The notes under the pieces were generated by a model. The model saw nothing but the letters and a program-made list of their open reading frames with translations, had not been told where the DNA came from and ran no database searches. From CAIVVT01 sp963757265 (GTDB taxonomy: Bacteria > Acidobacteriota > Terriglobia > Bryobacterales > Bryobacteraceae), in the NCBI GenBank assembly GCA_963757265.1, contig CAVWRA010000011.1, forward strand, positions 310,001-374,000: a stretch of DNA of 64,000 nucleotides, written 5' to 3'. The translations under genes and the position numbers were made by a program. This document shows, piece after piece, positions 25,166 to 33,951 of this stretch; position 1 is the first letter of the stretch; the number at the start of each line of letters is the position of its first letter.

Positions 25166-26287
25166 ATGATGCGCCTCGGCACAAAACAGGCCGGCGTTCT
25201 CGTCTGCATCGTGATTGGAGTCGCTGGGTTACTGATCAACCTGAAGATCGTGGGCGCCAACCCCGTCTATGAAGGTGTGGATTACAACCAGTTTTATTCC
25301 GCCAGCCGTCTGGCCGGAACCCACCATCTTTACGAGTGGGATGCTCTCAAGAAACTCGAAGCGGAAAATGGTTACCTGGTCCCGACGGGCCGCCTGCCCG
25401 TGGTGCTCTACGGTCACAAGATTCTGAGCGTCTTCCCATTCCCGGTGGCGCGTCTTCTATGGATGGCGCTGAGCCTGGCGGCACTTGTGGTGACCGTTCT
25501 CACCTGGCCGGGCGCGAACAGACCGCTGCTCGCGGCCGCATTCGCTTGTGCAACCCCCATCACTCTGGCGGTTTTTTTCGGCCAGGATATCCCGTTCTGG
25601 TTGATGTTCTTCTCGCTGGGCCTGCTGTTGCTGGAGCGGGAGCGTCCGCGCGCGGCGGGTGCGGCGCTGGCGCTTTGCATCTGCAAGTTTCACCTGGCTT
25701 TGGGGATTCCAATTCTATTGATCGCCCAAAAGCGCTGGAAGGCGCTGATCGCGGGCGCTGTTGCCGTCGCCGCGCTGATTGGGTTTTCTTTCCTGATCGA
25801 AGGACCGGACTGGCCGCTGCGCTACCGAACAATGGCGACCATGCCGATTTTTTCCACGGGTCCGAAGCGGATGCCCAGTTTGCGCGGCGCGGCTGAGTTC
25901 CTTCCATGGCCCGTGGCCGCGGAAATTGGAAGCGCGGCAGCGGTGGCCGCACTCCTATGGTTGGCCAGCCGTAGGACATCCGAGGTCGGGCGGGCCGGAG
26001 CGGCGGTGGCGGCCTGCGGCTTGCTGCTGGGCCATCACACGTACGTTGCGGATTGTTCCTTGTTGATCCCGCTGGCGGCGATGACCATCCAGGACGGCCG
26101 CGCGCCCCTGTGGCGGAAGGCTTGGGCGGCGGTGCTGCTCACGCCGGTACCAGCCTTAATGCTGGGGGCAGTGAACCCGTCGCCGCTCACGCAATTGCTG
26201 ATCGACGGATTCGTGGTTGCTGCGCTGATCTCAGCAGTGCATGGTTTCGGCGCCCTCAAGCTGGAAGGGCACGCTGCGGCCGCATGA
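25166..26287 (+). CDS. GT87-like (DUF2029) membrane glycosyltransferase
   Basis: 373 residues from the ATG at 25166 (a GTG at 25109 is an alternative). About ten transmembrane helices. The first periplasmic loop carries VYEGVDYNQFYSASR with an acidic residue, as in GT-C enzymes. WLMFFSLGLLLLERERP and KFHLALGIPIL match the DUF2029 pattern of GT87 polyprenol-phosphate mannosyltransferase relatives. The enzyme would move a lipid-linked sugar at the outer face of the membrane. It starts 105 bp after repeat copy 1, so its promoter lies close to or within that repeat. Confidence 0.72.
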   Translation: MMRLGTKQAGVLVCIVIGVAGLLINLKIVGANPVYEGVDYNQFYSASRLAGTHHLYEWDALKKLEAENGYLVPTGRLPVVLYGHKILSVFPFPVARLLWMALSLAALVVTVLTWPGANRPLLAAAFACATPITLAVFFGQDIPFWLMFFSLGLLLLERERPRAAGAALALCICKFHLALGIPILLIAQKRWKALIAGAVAVAALIGFSFLIEGPDWPLRYRTMATMPIFSTGPKRMPSLRGAAEFLPWPVAAEIGSAAAVAALLWLASRRTSEVGRAGAAVAACGLLLGHHTYVADCSLLIPLAAMTIQDGRAPLWRKAWAAVLLTPVPALMLGAVNPSPLTQLLIDGFVVAALISAVHGFGALKLEGHAAAA

Positions 26288-26403
26288 AAGCTCAGCGTGA
26301 GTCATTTCCGAACGCAGTACCGATAAGACATAGCAAGCAACGTCTCAATTGAGGGATTTGCCCCTCGCCCTGTTGGACTTCGGGCACCTAGATCGCCCCG
26401 CAA

Positions 26404-28476
26404 TCATTGCGCCGGCGCGATCCGGATTGCTGCTCCGCCGCCGGGAGCGAGCTTCAGTTTCAGCACCGTGCCCGCATCCACGCTGCGCTTTTCCAGCACG
26501 CTTTCCTTGGGCTGTTGCGCGGCGTCAGGACCATCCGCGTAGATCTCCGCCAAGTACCTGCCGCCGCCCAGGAAGGTAAGCGGAAGCTCGACCTCGCGGG
26601 GATCCCAATTTGTGATGGTGCCGACGTACCATTCACGCCCTTTCCGCCGCGCGATCGTGATGAAACGCGCCGGCCGCCCGTTCAACACTCGCGTCTCGTC
26701 CCACGTCGTCGGCACGGCTTGCAGAAATGCGGTCTCTTTCTGGCCATCGTACGCCGCCGGATGGTCCGCCACCATCATGAACGGGCTCTCGAACACCACG
26801 AACAGCGCGAGTTGATGGCAGCGCGTGGTCATCACCATGGGCTCGATGTTGCGCGGCACGAACTCGGCCTTGGTTACGTTGTTGAAGCCGCCGGGCGTGT
26901 AATCCATCGGCCCGGCCAGCATACGCGTGAAAGGCAACGTGGTATTGTGCACGGGCGTCTCGCGGGCGCTCCACTTGTTGTACTCGGCGCCCATCACGCC
27001 CTCCCGCGTGATCACGTTGGGATAAGTCCGGCGCATTCCATCCGGCTTGTAGGCGCCGTGATAATCCACCATCAAATGGTGCGCGGCGGCCTTCTGGGCG
27101 ATGCCGCGGTACCAATTCACCATCCACTGGTCGGCGCGGTCCATGAAGTCGATCTTGACCCCCGCCACGCCCCATTTTTCGAACTGCGCGAACGCGTCCG
27201 CGGCCTGCGCATCGACATCTGTCCAGTAGGCCCACAGCCAGATCTTGACGCCCTTCGACTTCGCGTACTCGACCAGCTCCGGGATGTTGACCTGCGGCTT
27301 GAACTTCGTCAGATCGGATTCCCGCCGCCCGGCCCCGTAGGCCGCGCCCGCGCTAGGCGCCCAGCCCGCGTCCACCAGCATGTAGGGGAATCCGTTCCGC
27401 GCCGAAAAGTCGATATAGTATTTCATCGTTTCCGTGTTCATCCCGCCCCGGAACGGAACGTTTTTCACCACCTGGCCCGACCACCAGTCCCAGGCGGTTT
27501 TGCCGGGCACGATCCACGACGTGTCCGCGATGGCGCTGGGCGGATTCAGGTTCACCACGATGTTCGATTCCACCAGCCGCCCGGGATCGTCCGCGATCAT
27601 CAACACGCGCCACGGCGACTGCGCCGGCGTCTGCCGGATCACGGAAACCGTAGTCGCCTCGGCCTTCGCGTCCATCGGCCACGGCAGGTGCGGCGCGTTG
27701 CGATCCTCCACCTGCGGCGCCAGGCGCGCGCTGAGAACGTACTGCCCGTTGAAGCCGTTTTCCGCCGACCGGGCATGCACGAACAGCCCGGCCCAGTCGT
27801 CGATGTAGGCTTCGGTCAGCCCCACCCACGCGACGCCCGGAACTTCCAGCAACTGCGGCAGTCCGATCAGATACTCCGGGTGCAATGCGGTGATGGTCAG
27901 TTCGTGATAATCGTCCTCGTTCGACGTCTGAAAATCACGCAGGATCAGGCTCCACGTTGTCGCGTCCTTGCTGAAGCGGAATTCGGTCGCTTCATTGGTG
28001 ATGCGCAGTTCTTTCAGCGACGGCTGCTCGGGGATGGAGTAGCGGAATGCGACTCCATCATCATAGGCTCGCGCCTCGATCGTCAGGCGCCGCCCGGCCG
28101 CCGTCGTTTCGATTGTCTTCACGCTCAACGCGTTGTAGTGGTCGCGAATCGGATTCGCTTTCCCGGCGACGGAGTTCCAGGTTTCGTCACCCGCCGAATT
28201 GCTCGATGACTCGATCCGCATGGCCGGCCCCAGCGCCGGCGCCCCGTCGAACGCCAGCCCGAGGTTCGACCATTCCACAACCGGTTTGCCTCGAAACACG
28301 ACCCGGTAGGCCAGTTGCCCGCCCGCCGGCTCGATCGTTGATCCGCGCACCGTCGCGATCGAGAGTTCCAGGGTGCCGTTGGGTGATTGGACTGCCACGG
28401 GCGCCTGGGCCGCGGCGGCGACACCGGGGCCGAGGATGAGTGAGAAGAGAGCAGCCAGCCTGAGAAGGGAACACAT
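26404..28476 (-). CDS. Secreted GH97 glycoside hydrolase (alpha-galactosidase/glucosidase type)
   Basis: 690 residues with a signal peptide (AALFSLILGPGVAAAA). Domain order matches GH97: an N-terminal beta-super-sandwich (to about residue 290), a central TIM barrel, and a C-terminal all-beta domain (from about 600). GVKIDFMDRADQ puts Asp443 at the place of the nucleophile of retaining GH97 enzymes; inverting members have Glu-based catalysis instead. TREGVMGAEYNKW follows with acidic residues expected in the active site. Retaining members act on alpha-galactosides. The neighbourhood is divergent, with no linked transporter. Confidence 0.88.
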   Translation of the reverse strand: MCSLLRLAALFSLILGPGVAAAAQAPVAVQSPNGTLELSIATVRGSTIEPAGGQLAYRVVFRGKPVVEWSNLGLAFDGAPALGPAMRIESSSNSAGDETWNSVAGKANPIRDHYNALSVKTIETTAAGRRLTIEARAYDDGVAFRYSIPEQPSLKELRITNEATEFRFSKDATTWSLILRDFQTSNEDDYHELTITALHPEYLIGLPQLLEVPGVAWVGLTEAYIDDWAGLFVHARSAENGFNGQYVLSARLAPQVEDRNAPHLPWPMDAKAEATTVSVIRQTPAQSPWRVLMIADDPGRLVESNIVVNLNPPSAIADTSWIVPGKTAWDWWSGQVVKNVPFRGGMNTETMKYYIDFSARNGFPYMLVDAGWAPSAGAAYGAGRRESDLTKFKPQVNIPELVEYAKSKGVKIWLWAYWTDVDAQAADAFAQFEKWGVAGVKIDFMDRADQWMVNWYRGIAQKAAAHHLMVDYHGAYKPDGMRRTYPNVITREGVMGAEYNKWSARETPVHNTTLPFTRMLAGPMDYTPGGFNNVTKAEFVPRNIEPMVMTTRCHQLALFVVFESPFMMVADHPAAYDGQKETAFLQAVPTTWDETRVLNGRPARFITIARRKGREWYVGTITNWDPREVELPLTFLGGGRYLAEIYADGPDAAQQPKESVLEKRSVDAGTVLKLKLAPGGGAAIRIAPAQ

Positions 28477-28774
28477 ATCAGCTACAGCCTATTACACCAG
28501 CGCGGCCGGGCGTGAAATCAGCGTATTCGTAGCGCGTTCTGAGTACACAACAGCCCAATCTCGACACCCACCGCGGCGCGATGTTTCATGGAGTATCTGG
28601 TGCGCACAGACAGCTGGCAGGAACTTGTGGCAGACCGCGTTGCTCACGCCAATTTGGCACGGTCTTGGTTCATTCGACGCGCGCCGGGAGGACCGGACGG
28701 AGGACCCGGGTGCGGCGCTGCTGCCAGCGGTCACGGTCGCGTATTCCCGCCGGGCCCCAGAAATCAAAAAAGTC
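28477..28774. other. Noncoding stretch between GH97 and the next gene
   Basis: About 300 bp with no gene I can support; open frames here have no recognised motif. The start holds the upstream region of the GH97 gene on the minus strand, and the far end leads into a promoter for the gene at 28830. Confidence 0.4.
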
Positions 28775-28805
28775 TTGACAGCCTGTACTTTTCAACATAA
28801 AGTAC
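28775..28805 (+). promoter_or_regulatory. Sigma70-type promoter overlapped by inverted-repeat operator
   Basis: TTGACA (28775-28780) and TAAAGT (28798-28803) are 17 bp apart. Within them GTACTTT (28785-28791) and AAAGTAC (28799-28805) form a perfect 7 bp inverted repeat with a 7 bp spacer, so a repressor bound here would cover the -10 region. It lies 25 bp upstream of the ATG at 28830. The base composition is much less GC-rich than the surroundings. The regulator is unknown. Confidence 0.65.
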
Positions 28806-28829
28806 TTGTTATGGTGAAACAGGAATCAT

Positions 28830-29480
28830 ATGAGACTCTCTGACCTTTTCTTTCTGGCGTCGGTCTTAATGGTGTTGATTCTGATTACGTGCATTGCGGT
28901 TGCGGCGGCGCAAGGCCGGAAGGACAAGGCACGCCGGTTGGCCCGCTCGCTGGGCCTCTTTGTTGCCGGTTATGCGCTAGTTCTCATCGCGGTGGCATTG
29001 ATCCTTCCGCGCCGGTTCCACGCTCCGGGCGAACGCCGGTGCTATGACGACTGGTGCGTGGCGGCGGTGAGCGCGCGAGTCGCGGAGAGCTCGACGAATC
29101 AGCCCTGCCAGGCGGCGCCGGAAAGCCGGAACTGGGTGGCGGTCGTGGAGGTCTCGAGCGATGCGAAGCGCGTACGGCAACGGGCGCGTGACGCGCGCGT
29201 CGAGCTAGAAGACCGCGAAGGACGGCGCTACCGGCCGTGCGGCGGGCCGCTGGGGCCCGGGCCGCTGGGGCAGAGCCGGGAAGCGCCGCGATCGCTCACA
29301 GATGAGCTGGGACCGGGCGAGTCGTTCCGCGTGGCGCTGCGGTTCCTGCTGCCGGAAACAGCGGAGCCCGCGGGGCTGGTGGTGCACCACGGCGCGTTCC
29401 CGGGCAACGTGATTATTGGAGACGACCAGAGCTTTCTGCACCCGCCGGCGTTGCTGAGAATCGCGCTTGAGAAGCAGTGA
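28830..29480 (+). CDS. Membrane-anchored protein with extracytoplasmic beta domain
   Basis: 216 residues. Two hydrophobic helices (about residues 5-27 and 40-60) are followed by an extracytoplasmic part of about 150 residues. Segments like NWVAVVEVSSDAKRVRQR, LEDREGRRYRP, and LGPGESFRVALRFLLPE alternate in a way reminiscent of DUF4352-like immunoglobulin folds, which are common in secreted bacterial proteins. AGGA lies upstream of the ATG. The gene has its own promoter with an operator-like palindrome (28785-28805). Function not known. Confidence 0.6.
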   Translation: MRLSDLFFLASVLMVLILITCIAVAAAQGRKDKARRLARSLGLFVAGYALVLIAVALILPRRFHAPGERRCYDDWCVAAVSARVAESSTNQPCQAAPESRNWVAVVEVSSDAKRVRQRARDARVELEDREGRRYRPCGGPLGPGPLGQSREAPRSLTDELGPGESFRVALRFLLPETAEPAGLVVHHGAFPGNVIIGDDQSFLHPPALLRIALEKQ

Positions 29481-29541
29481 TCGAAGTGGCTGCAGGACCG
29501 GCAGCGCCGCGGCCTCGCGAGGACATCGCATCGCGGGCGCC

Positions 29542-31194
29542 TCAGTTCAGGGGCTGAAGGCGAACGGCGCCAGTGGGCACGTCCGGGCCGATCTGAACCT
29601 GGGCGGGGCTCAGGGAGGGATCTGCGCCGAGGATTCGGATGTCACGGCTGCGCGGGCCGGCGACCTTCAAAAAGACAGAATCGCCGGCCTGCGGGTGGGC
29701 GTTGCGCAGTGTGATGCGGCCGGCGTTCACCAGCCGCAGCGCAGGTTGACCAGGCGCCGCGCCGCGCAGTGAGAGATTGTCGAAATCGGCATCCTGAACA
29801 TCTTCGGCGGAGAGGGCGCTGGTCCACTTCCGCGAGGCAGGCTCGGCCCATTGAACCTCGACATCGTGCAGGCGCACATTCCTGGCCCAACGCAGCTTCA
29901 GGGCGTCGGTGGCTTTCTCGAGCGCATTCGAGGGGTCGTGGGTCAGCGTGAGACGCAGGTTGTCGATGGTGATGTTTTCGAGCCAGCTTTCGGGGTGGCC
30001 GTTGATGGAAGAAGTCCCTTGGCCCCGGGCGATGATGTCGCGCAGGATCACGTTGCGGATCCGGCCGGCCGGCGGTTCGTTGGCCACCTTCTGACCGTCG
30101 ACCTCGCTGCGGCGCTTGATGTTGAAGTGAATCGGATCGCCATCGCCCCACCAGAACCAGGCGTGGCGGCGGCAGTCGATGGTCAGATTGGAGATGACCA
30201 CGTCCTCCACCGTTCCGCCATCGAAAACCATGAAAGCCAGGCCGCGGTTGCTGTCGGTGATGACGGTATTGGAGATGGCCACCCGTCGGACGGCGTTCTT
30301 ATTGCCGTCGCAGAACTTGATGGCGCTGGAGGCCGAGGAAAGGCGGCAGTTTGTAAGGGTAATGTTCTGGCAGGGCAGGGCGGGGCCGAACCAGTCCATC
30401 GAGTAGAAGACCACCGCGTCGTCGCCGGTTTCGATGGTCGAGTTAGCGATTCGGACGTCGGTACAGCCGTCGGGGTCGATGCCGTCGGCCCACACGGCGT
30501 CTTTCAAGTCCGAATGGATGTAGACGCCGTTGACCACCACGCGTTCGCAGTTTACGGGATTGATGGTCCAACTACGGGAGCGAATGAGGGAAATACCGCT
30601 GATACGCACGTCGCGGCAGTGCAGCAGCAGGACCAGCTTGGGATAAAGGGCATCGGGGAAACCATGCGGGAAGGAGCGCAGGAGGGGGCGGCCGAGCCCT
30701 TTCCAGAGCAGCATGTTCTCGCGGATGAAGGCGTCGTCGAACTCAAGGACGCGCCAGTCGTAGGAGGCTTGGCCGTCGATCGTACCGCGGCCCTCCAAGG
30801 AGATGTTGTCGAGGTTTTCGCCGAGGATGAGGGCGGTGCGGGGGCCGCGTTCGAAGTCCTTGTCGTCGAGTGAGGCGTACAGCACCGCGCCGGCCTCGAG
30901 GAACAGGCGGATATGGCTCTTCAGGCGGATGGTCCCGCTGGTGTAGTCACCGGGCGGGAAGTAAACCGTGCCCCCGCCGGATGCCGCACAGGCGTCGATG
31001 GCCGACTGAATGGCGGAAGTGGCGAGGTCGGCCTTACGGCCGGTGGCGCCATAGGCCGTGACGACGCAGGCGCGCGGCGCGGCTTCCTGCGGGTTCACGG
31101 CGGGCAGGCAGGAAGCAGCCGCGAGGATCAGGAGCAGCGCGCTGAACGGCAGGCGCGAGCTCAAATCTCGGGAAGTCATTACGGGACGTGGCAT
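29542..31194 (-). CDS. Secreted GH28 polygalacturonase-like hydrolase
   Basis: 550 residues from the ATG at 31194 (31179 is an alternative). A signal peptide (LPFSALLLILAAASCLPA) is followed by a right-handed beta helix. The N-terminal GATGRKADLATSAIQSAIDAC and GGGTVYFPPG are typical of pectinase-fold GH28/PL-like enzymes. Catalytic-type Asp residues lie in WADGIDPDG (236-243) and TGDDA (256-260), and SSAIKF resembles the RIK strand. The family cleaves galacturonan or rhamnogalacturonan in pectin. Residues 300-550 continue the helix and may add a substrate module. No linked regulator. Confidence 0.82.
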   Translation of the reverse strand: MPRPVMTSRDLSSRLPFSALLLILAAASCLPAVNPQEAAPRACVVTAYGATGRKADLATSAIQSAIDACAASGGGTVYFPPGDYTSGTIRLKSHIRLFLEAGAVLYASLDDKDFERGPRTALILGENLDNISLEGRGTIDGQASYDWRVLEFDDAFIRENMLLWKGLGRPLLRSFPHGFPDALYPKLVLLLHCRDVRISGISLIRSRSWTINPVNCERVVVNGVYIHSDLKDAVWADGIDPDGCTDVRIANSTIETGDDAVVFYSMDWFGPALPCQNITLTNCRLSSASSAIKFCDGNKNAVRRVAISNTVITDSNRGLAFMVFDGGTVEDVVISNLTIDCRRHAWFWWGDGDPIHFNIKRRSEVDGQKVANEPPAGRIRNVILRDIIARGQGTSSINGHPESWLENITIDNLRLTLTHDPSNALEKATDALKLRWARNVRLHDVEVQWAEPASRKWTSALSAEDVQDADFDNLSLRGAAPGQPALRLVNAGRITLRNAHPQAGDSVFLKVAGPRSRDIRILGADPSLSPAQVQIGPDVPTGAVRLQPLN

Positions 31195-31286
31195 CGAGGC
31201 GATTCTACTCCAGCCTAATGTGGGCTCAGTTGACGTGATAGCCGGGCCGGCCCGGTACAATGAAGCACAGGAACGGGAGGCAGCGG

Positions 31287-31619
31287 ATGGCCGGATATTA
31301 TCATCAGGAAGATCTCGCGCGTTTTGGCGAAATAGGCGAGAACGCGCCGGAGCTGTGGCGGAGGTTCTTGGAATGGTACGGCGCTGTGTTCGCAGAAGGC
31401 GCGCTCAGCGAGCGGGAGAAGAGCCTGATCGCGTTGGCGGTGGCTCACGCAGTGCAGTGCCCGTACTGCATCGACGCTTACACCGAGGCGTGCCTGCAAA
31501 AGGGCTCGAACCTCGAACAGATGACCGAGGCCGTGCACGTGGCGAGCGCGATTCGCGGCGGAGCGTCGCTGGTCCACGGGCTGCAAATGCGCAACGCGGC
31601 GGCCAAGGTCAGCATGTGA
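31287..31619 (+). CDS. CMD/AhpD-like protein, arsenosugar-biosynthesis-associated type
   Basis: 110 residues from the ATG at 31287, preceded by GGGAGGC. The carboxymuconolactone decarboxylase fold is shown by LSEREKSLIALAVAHAVQCPYCIDAYTE with the redox pair Cys58 and Cys61. This subgroup is usually encoded next to the ArsS radical SAM enzyme and in some species has selenocysteine at the first Cys; here it is TGC, an ordinary cysteine. The stop overlaps the ArsS start. It may serve as a peroxidase-like or redox partner in making arsenosugar-type compounds. There is no ArsM methyltransferase gene in this window. Confidence 0.82.
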   Translation: MAGYYHQEDLARFGEIGENAPELWRRFLEWYGAVFAEGALSEREKSLIALAVAHAVQCPYCIDAYTEACLQKGSNLEQMTEAVHVASAIRGGASLVHGLQMRNAAAKVSM

Positions 31620-32587
31620 GCAACGCATTCCCATTGTTTGAGGAATCACTGCGGGCGTCGGGATTGTTCCCGCTGACGGCGACCGGCATCTCCGTCTTCC
31701 AGATCAACGTCGGCAAGCTGTGCAACCAGGCGTGCCGCCATTGCCACGTCGAGGCCGGCCCGAACCGCAAGGAGATGATGAGCCGGGAAACGGCCGAGTT
31801 GTGCATTCGCGCGCTGGAGCGAGCCACGATTCCGACCGTCGACATCACCGGCGGCGCGCCTGAGCTGAACCCGAATTTCCGCTGGTTGGTGGAGCGGTCG
31901 CGCGGGCTGGGGCGGCACGTGATGGATCGCTGCAACCTGACGGTGCTGCTGTTGCCGTCGCAACTTGGACTGGCGGAGTTCCTCGCTGCGCACGGGGTGG
32001 AGATCATTGCGAGCCTGCCGTATTTTCAAGAGCAGCAGACCGACGCACAGCGCGGGGCGGGCGTGTTCGCCAAGTCGATCGAGGCGCTGCGCCTGTTGAA
32101 CGCGCTGGGCTACAGCGCGGCGGGGAGCGGGCTCACGCTGAACTTGGTGTACAACCCGGCGGGGGCGTTCCTGCCGCCGGCGCAGCACGCTATCGAGGGC
32201 GATTTCCGGCGCGAATTGCAGCGGCGGTACGAGGTGACCTTCAACGCGCTGTACGCGCTGACCAACGTGCCGATCGGACGATTCCGGGAGTTCCTCGAGG
32301 CCAGCGGAAATTACGAGCGGTACATGACGAAGCTGGCGGGGGTGTACAATCCCAATGCGGCCGCCGGAGTGATGTGCCGCTACACGCTGTCGGTGGGTTG
32401 GGACGGGACGCTGTACGATTGTGACTTCAACCAGATGCTGAATGCCATGCTGGACCACGGCGCGCCGGCGCACATTCGCGATTTCTCAGTGGAGGTGCTG
32501 AACCGAAGGCGCATCGTGACCGGGCAGCACTGCTACGCTTGCACGGCGGGCGCTGGTTCGAGCTGCACGGGGGCGAGCGTCAAATAG
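31616..32587 (+). CDS. arsS: Arsenosugar biosynthesis-type radical SAM protein ArsS
   Basis: 323 residues from the GTG at 31616, which overlaps the stop of the CMD gene. The radical SAM cluster motif is CNQACRHC (Cys36, Cys40, Cys43). The C-terminal domain (DUF3641) carries CRYTLSVGWDGTLYDCDFN and the terminal CYACTAGAGSSCTG, cysteine-rich as in ArsS, some members of which use selenocysteine. The enzyme is thought to transfer a 5-deoxyadenosyl group onto dimethylarsenite. The reaction needs ArsM, which must be elsewhere if this is arsenic chemistry. The function is taken from family membership. A 180 bp repeat begins 6 bp after the stop. Confidence 0.85.
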   Translation: MSNAFPLFEESLRASGLFPLTATGISVFQINVGKLCNQACRHCHVEAGPNRKEMMSRETAELCIRALERATIPTVDITGGAPELNPNFRWLVERSRGLGRHVMDRCNLTVLLLPSQLGLAEFLAAHGVEIIASLPYFQEQQTDAQRGAGVFAKSIEALRLLNALGYSAAGSGLTLNLVYNPAGAFLPPAQHAIEGDFRRELQRRYEVTFNALYALTNVPIGRFREFLEASGNYERYMTKLAGVYNPNAAAGVMCRYTLSVGWDGTLYDCDFNQMLNAMLDHGAPAHIRDFSVEVLNRRRIVTGQHCYACTAGAGSSCTGASVK

Positions 32588-32592
32588 CGACA

Positions 32593-32772
32593 AGCCCGGA
32601 TGTTGCACCAACAATCGGCTGCGGCGCGCGATAGGGCCGCATCTACTTCGTTGCGCTTGGTCGCCGTCCTCGACGTACTGCCAAGTACGCCTGCGGGCGG
32701 CTCCCGTCGCGCGTCTTGTATCTGCAACCCTCTCATCGCGCCTCGCTGCGATCGTGGTGCAACATCCGGGCT
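32593..32772. repeat. 180 bp inverted-repeat element, copy 2 (perfect ends)
   Basis: The 18 bp ends AGCCCGGATGTTGCACCA are perfect inverted repeats. The interior matches copy 1 (24881-25060) at nearly every position. It lies between the convergent arsS and isocitrate dehydrogenase genes. No gene inside. This copy is probably closest to the consensus. Confidence 0.88.
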
Positions 32773-32786
32773 AGCCGGAACAGGGT

Positions 32787-33797
32787 TCAGGCGTCGAGAT
32801 GGTGCACGACGGCGGAGGTGAACTGGCGCGTCGTGGCCGTGCCGCCGAGGTCGCGGGTGAGGGCAGTTCCGGCGCGGAAAGTAGCCATGATGGCGCGCTG
32901 CAGTCGGTCGGCGGCGGCGCCTTCGCCGAGATGGCGCAGCATCAGAATCGCCGATGACATCAGGGCCGTGGGGTTGGCGACGCCCTGGCCGGCGATGTCG
33001 GGCGCGGAGCCGTGGACAGCCTCGAAGACAGCGCACTTCTCGCCCATGTTGGCGCCGGGGACCACACCGAGTCCGCCGACCAGGCCGGCGGAGAGGTCGG
33101 AGACGATGTCGCCGTAGAGGTTGGTCGTGAGCAGGACGTCAAAGGTCTCGGGGCGCATGACGAGCTGCATCGCGGCGTTGTCGACGATCAGCTCGTTGTA
33201 GGCGATGTCGGGGTAGTCCGCGGCCACTTCGCGGCAGCAGCGGATGAACAGGCCGTCGGAGAGCTTCATGATATTGGCCTTGTGCACGGCCGTGACCTTG
33301 CGGCGGAGGTTCTTGCGGGCGTACGCGAAGGCGTAGTTGGCGATCCGCATGGAGGCCAAGCGAGTGATGATCTTGAGACTCTCGACGACGTCCTTCACGA
33401 CTTCGTGCTCCAGGCCGGAATAGAGGTCCTCCGTGTTTTCGCGGAAGATCACCATGTCGATGTTGACGTCCTGAAAGCGGGTCCTCAGGCCGGGCAGCGT
33501 GAAGACCGGCCGGACATTGGCAAACAGGTCGAGTTGCTTGCGCAAGGCCACGTTGACGCTCTTGAAGCCGCCGGCGACGGGCGTGGTCACGGGTCCTTTG
33601 AGGGCCACGCCGGTGCGGCCGATTGATTCCAGAACATGATGCGGGAGCGAGATGCCGGCCTGCTCGATGATTGAGGCCGTCAGTTCCGTACGTTCCCATT
33701 CGATCGGCACTCCGAGCGCCGACAACACCTCAACCGTTGCGTCGGCCACCTCGGGCCCGATGCCGTCGCCGGGGATGAGAGTTATCTGATAGGCCAC
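32787..33797 (-). CDS. NAD-dependent isocitrate dehydrogenase-like (IDH/IMDH family)
   Basis: 336 residues from the GTG at 33797, the first start before AYQITLIPGDGIGPE. The family signature NLYGDIVSDLSAGLVGGLG and the substrate-binding RENTEDLYSGLEH are both present. This sequence matches isocitrate more than isopropylmalate dehydrogenases (the Ser/Asn arrangement GGFKSVNVALRKQLDL), and it resembles NAD-type monomer IDH3-like enzymes. It oxidises isocitrate to 2-oxoglutarate in the TCA cycle. The coding frame stays open to 33902, but the added residues are not conserved. No leu genes are nearby. Confidence 0.85.
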   Translation of the reverse strand: MAYQITLIPGDGIGPEVADATVEVLSALGVPIEWERTELTASIIEQAGISLPHHVLESIGRTGVALKGPVTTPVAGGFKSVNVALRKQLDLFANVRPVFTLPGLRTRFQDVNIDMVIFRENTEDLYSGLEHEVVKDVVESLKIITRLASMRIANYAFAYARKNLRRKVTAVHKANIMKLSDGLFIRCCREVAADYPDIAYNELIVDNAAMQLVMRPETFDVLLTTNLYGDIVSDLSAGLVGGLGVVPGANMGEKCAVFEAVHGSAPDIAGQGVANPTALMSSAILMLRHLGEGAAADRLQRAIMATFRAGTALTRDLGGTATTRQFTSAVVHHLDA

Positions 33798-33951
33798 GGA
33801 TTCATAGTAGCGCGAGGCCGCCCGGCTGCTTGTAAGGGACACGCGTAGACACCCCACGCGCCCCGGGTTTAGGGTAGTACCCCGGGAGTCAGTAATACTC
33901 ACTCAACGGCTGGCAAGCCGAGCCGTAGGGCCACTGAAGCGGTCCAAGAAG

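Noticed and set aside
24873..25169. Open frames across the 180 bp repeat copies on both strands
   Set aside because: The frames follow the repeat and are read differently in the other copies; the sequence is best explained as a noncoding element.
28581..28800. Short open frames between GH97 and the operator at 28785
   Set aside because: No start with a ribosome site, no motif, and the 3' part would overlap the promoter of the next gene.
31616..32587. Selenocysteine use in ArsS or the CMD protein
   Set aside because: Both frames have ordinary TGC codons at the places where other species have UGA, and no in-frame TGA occurs.
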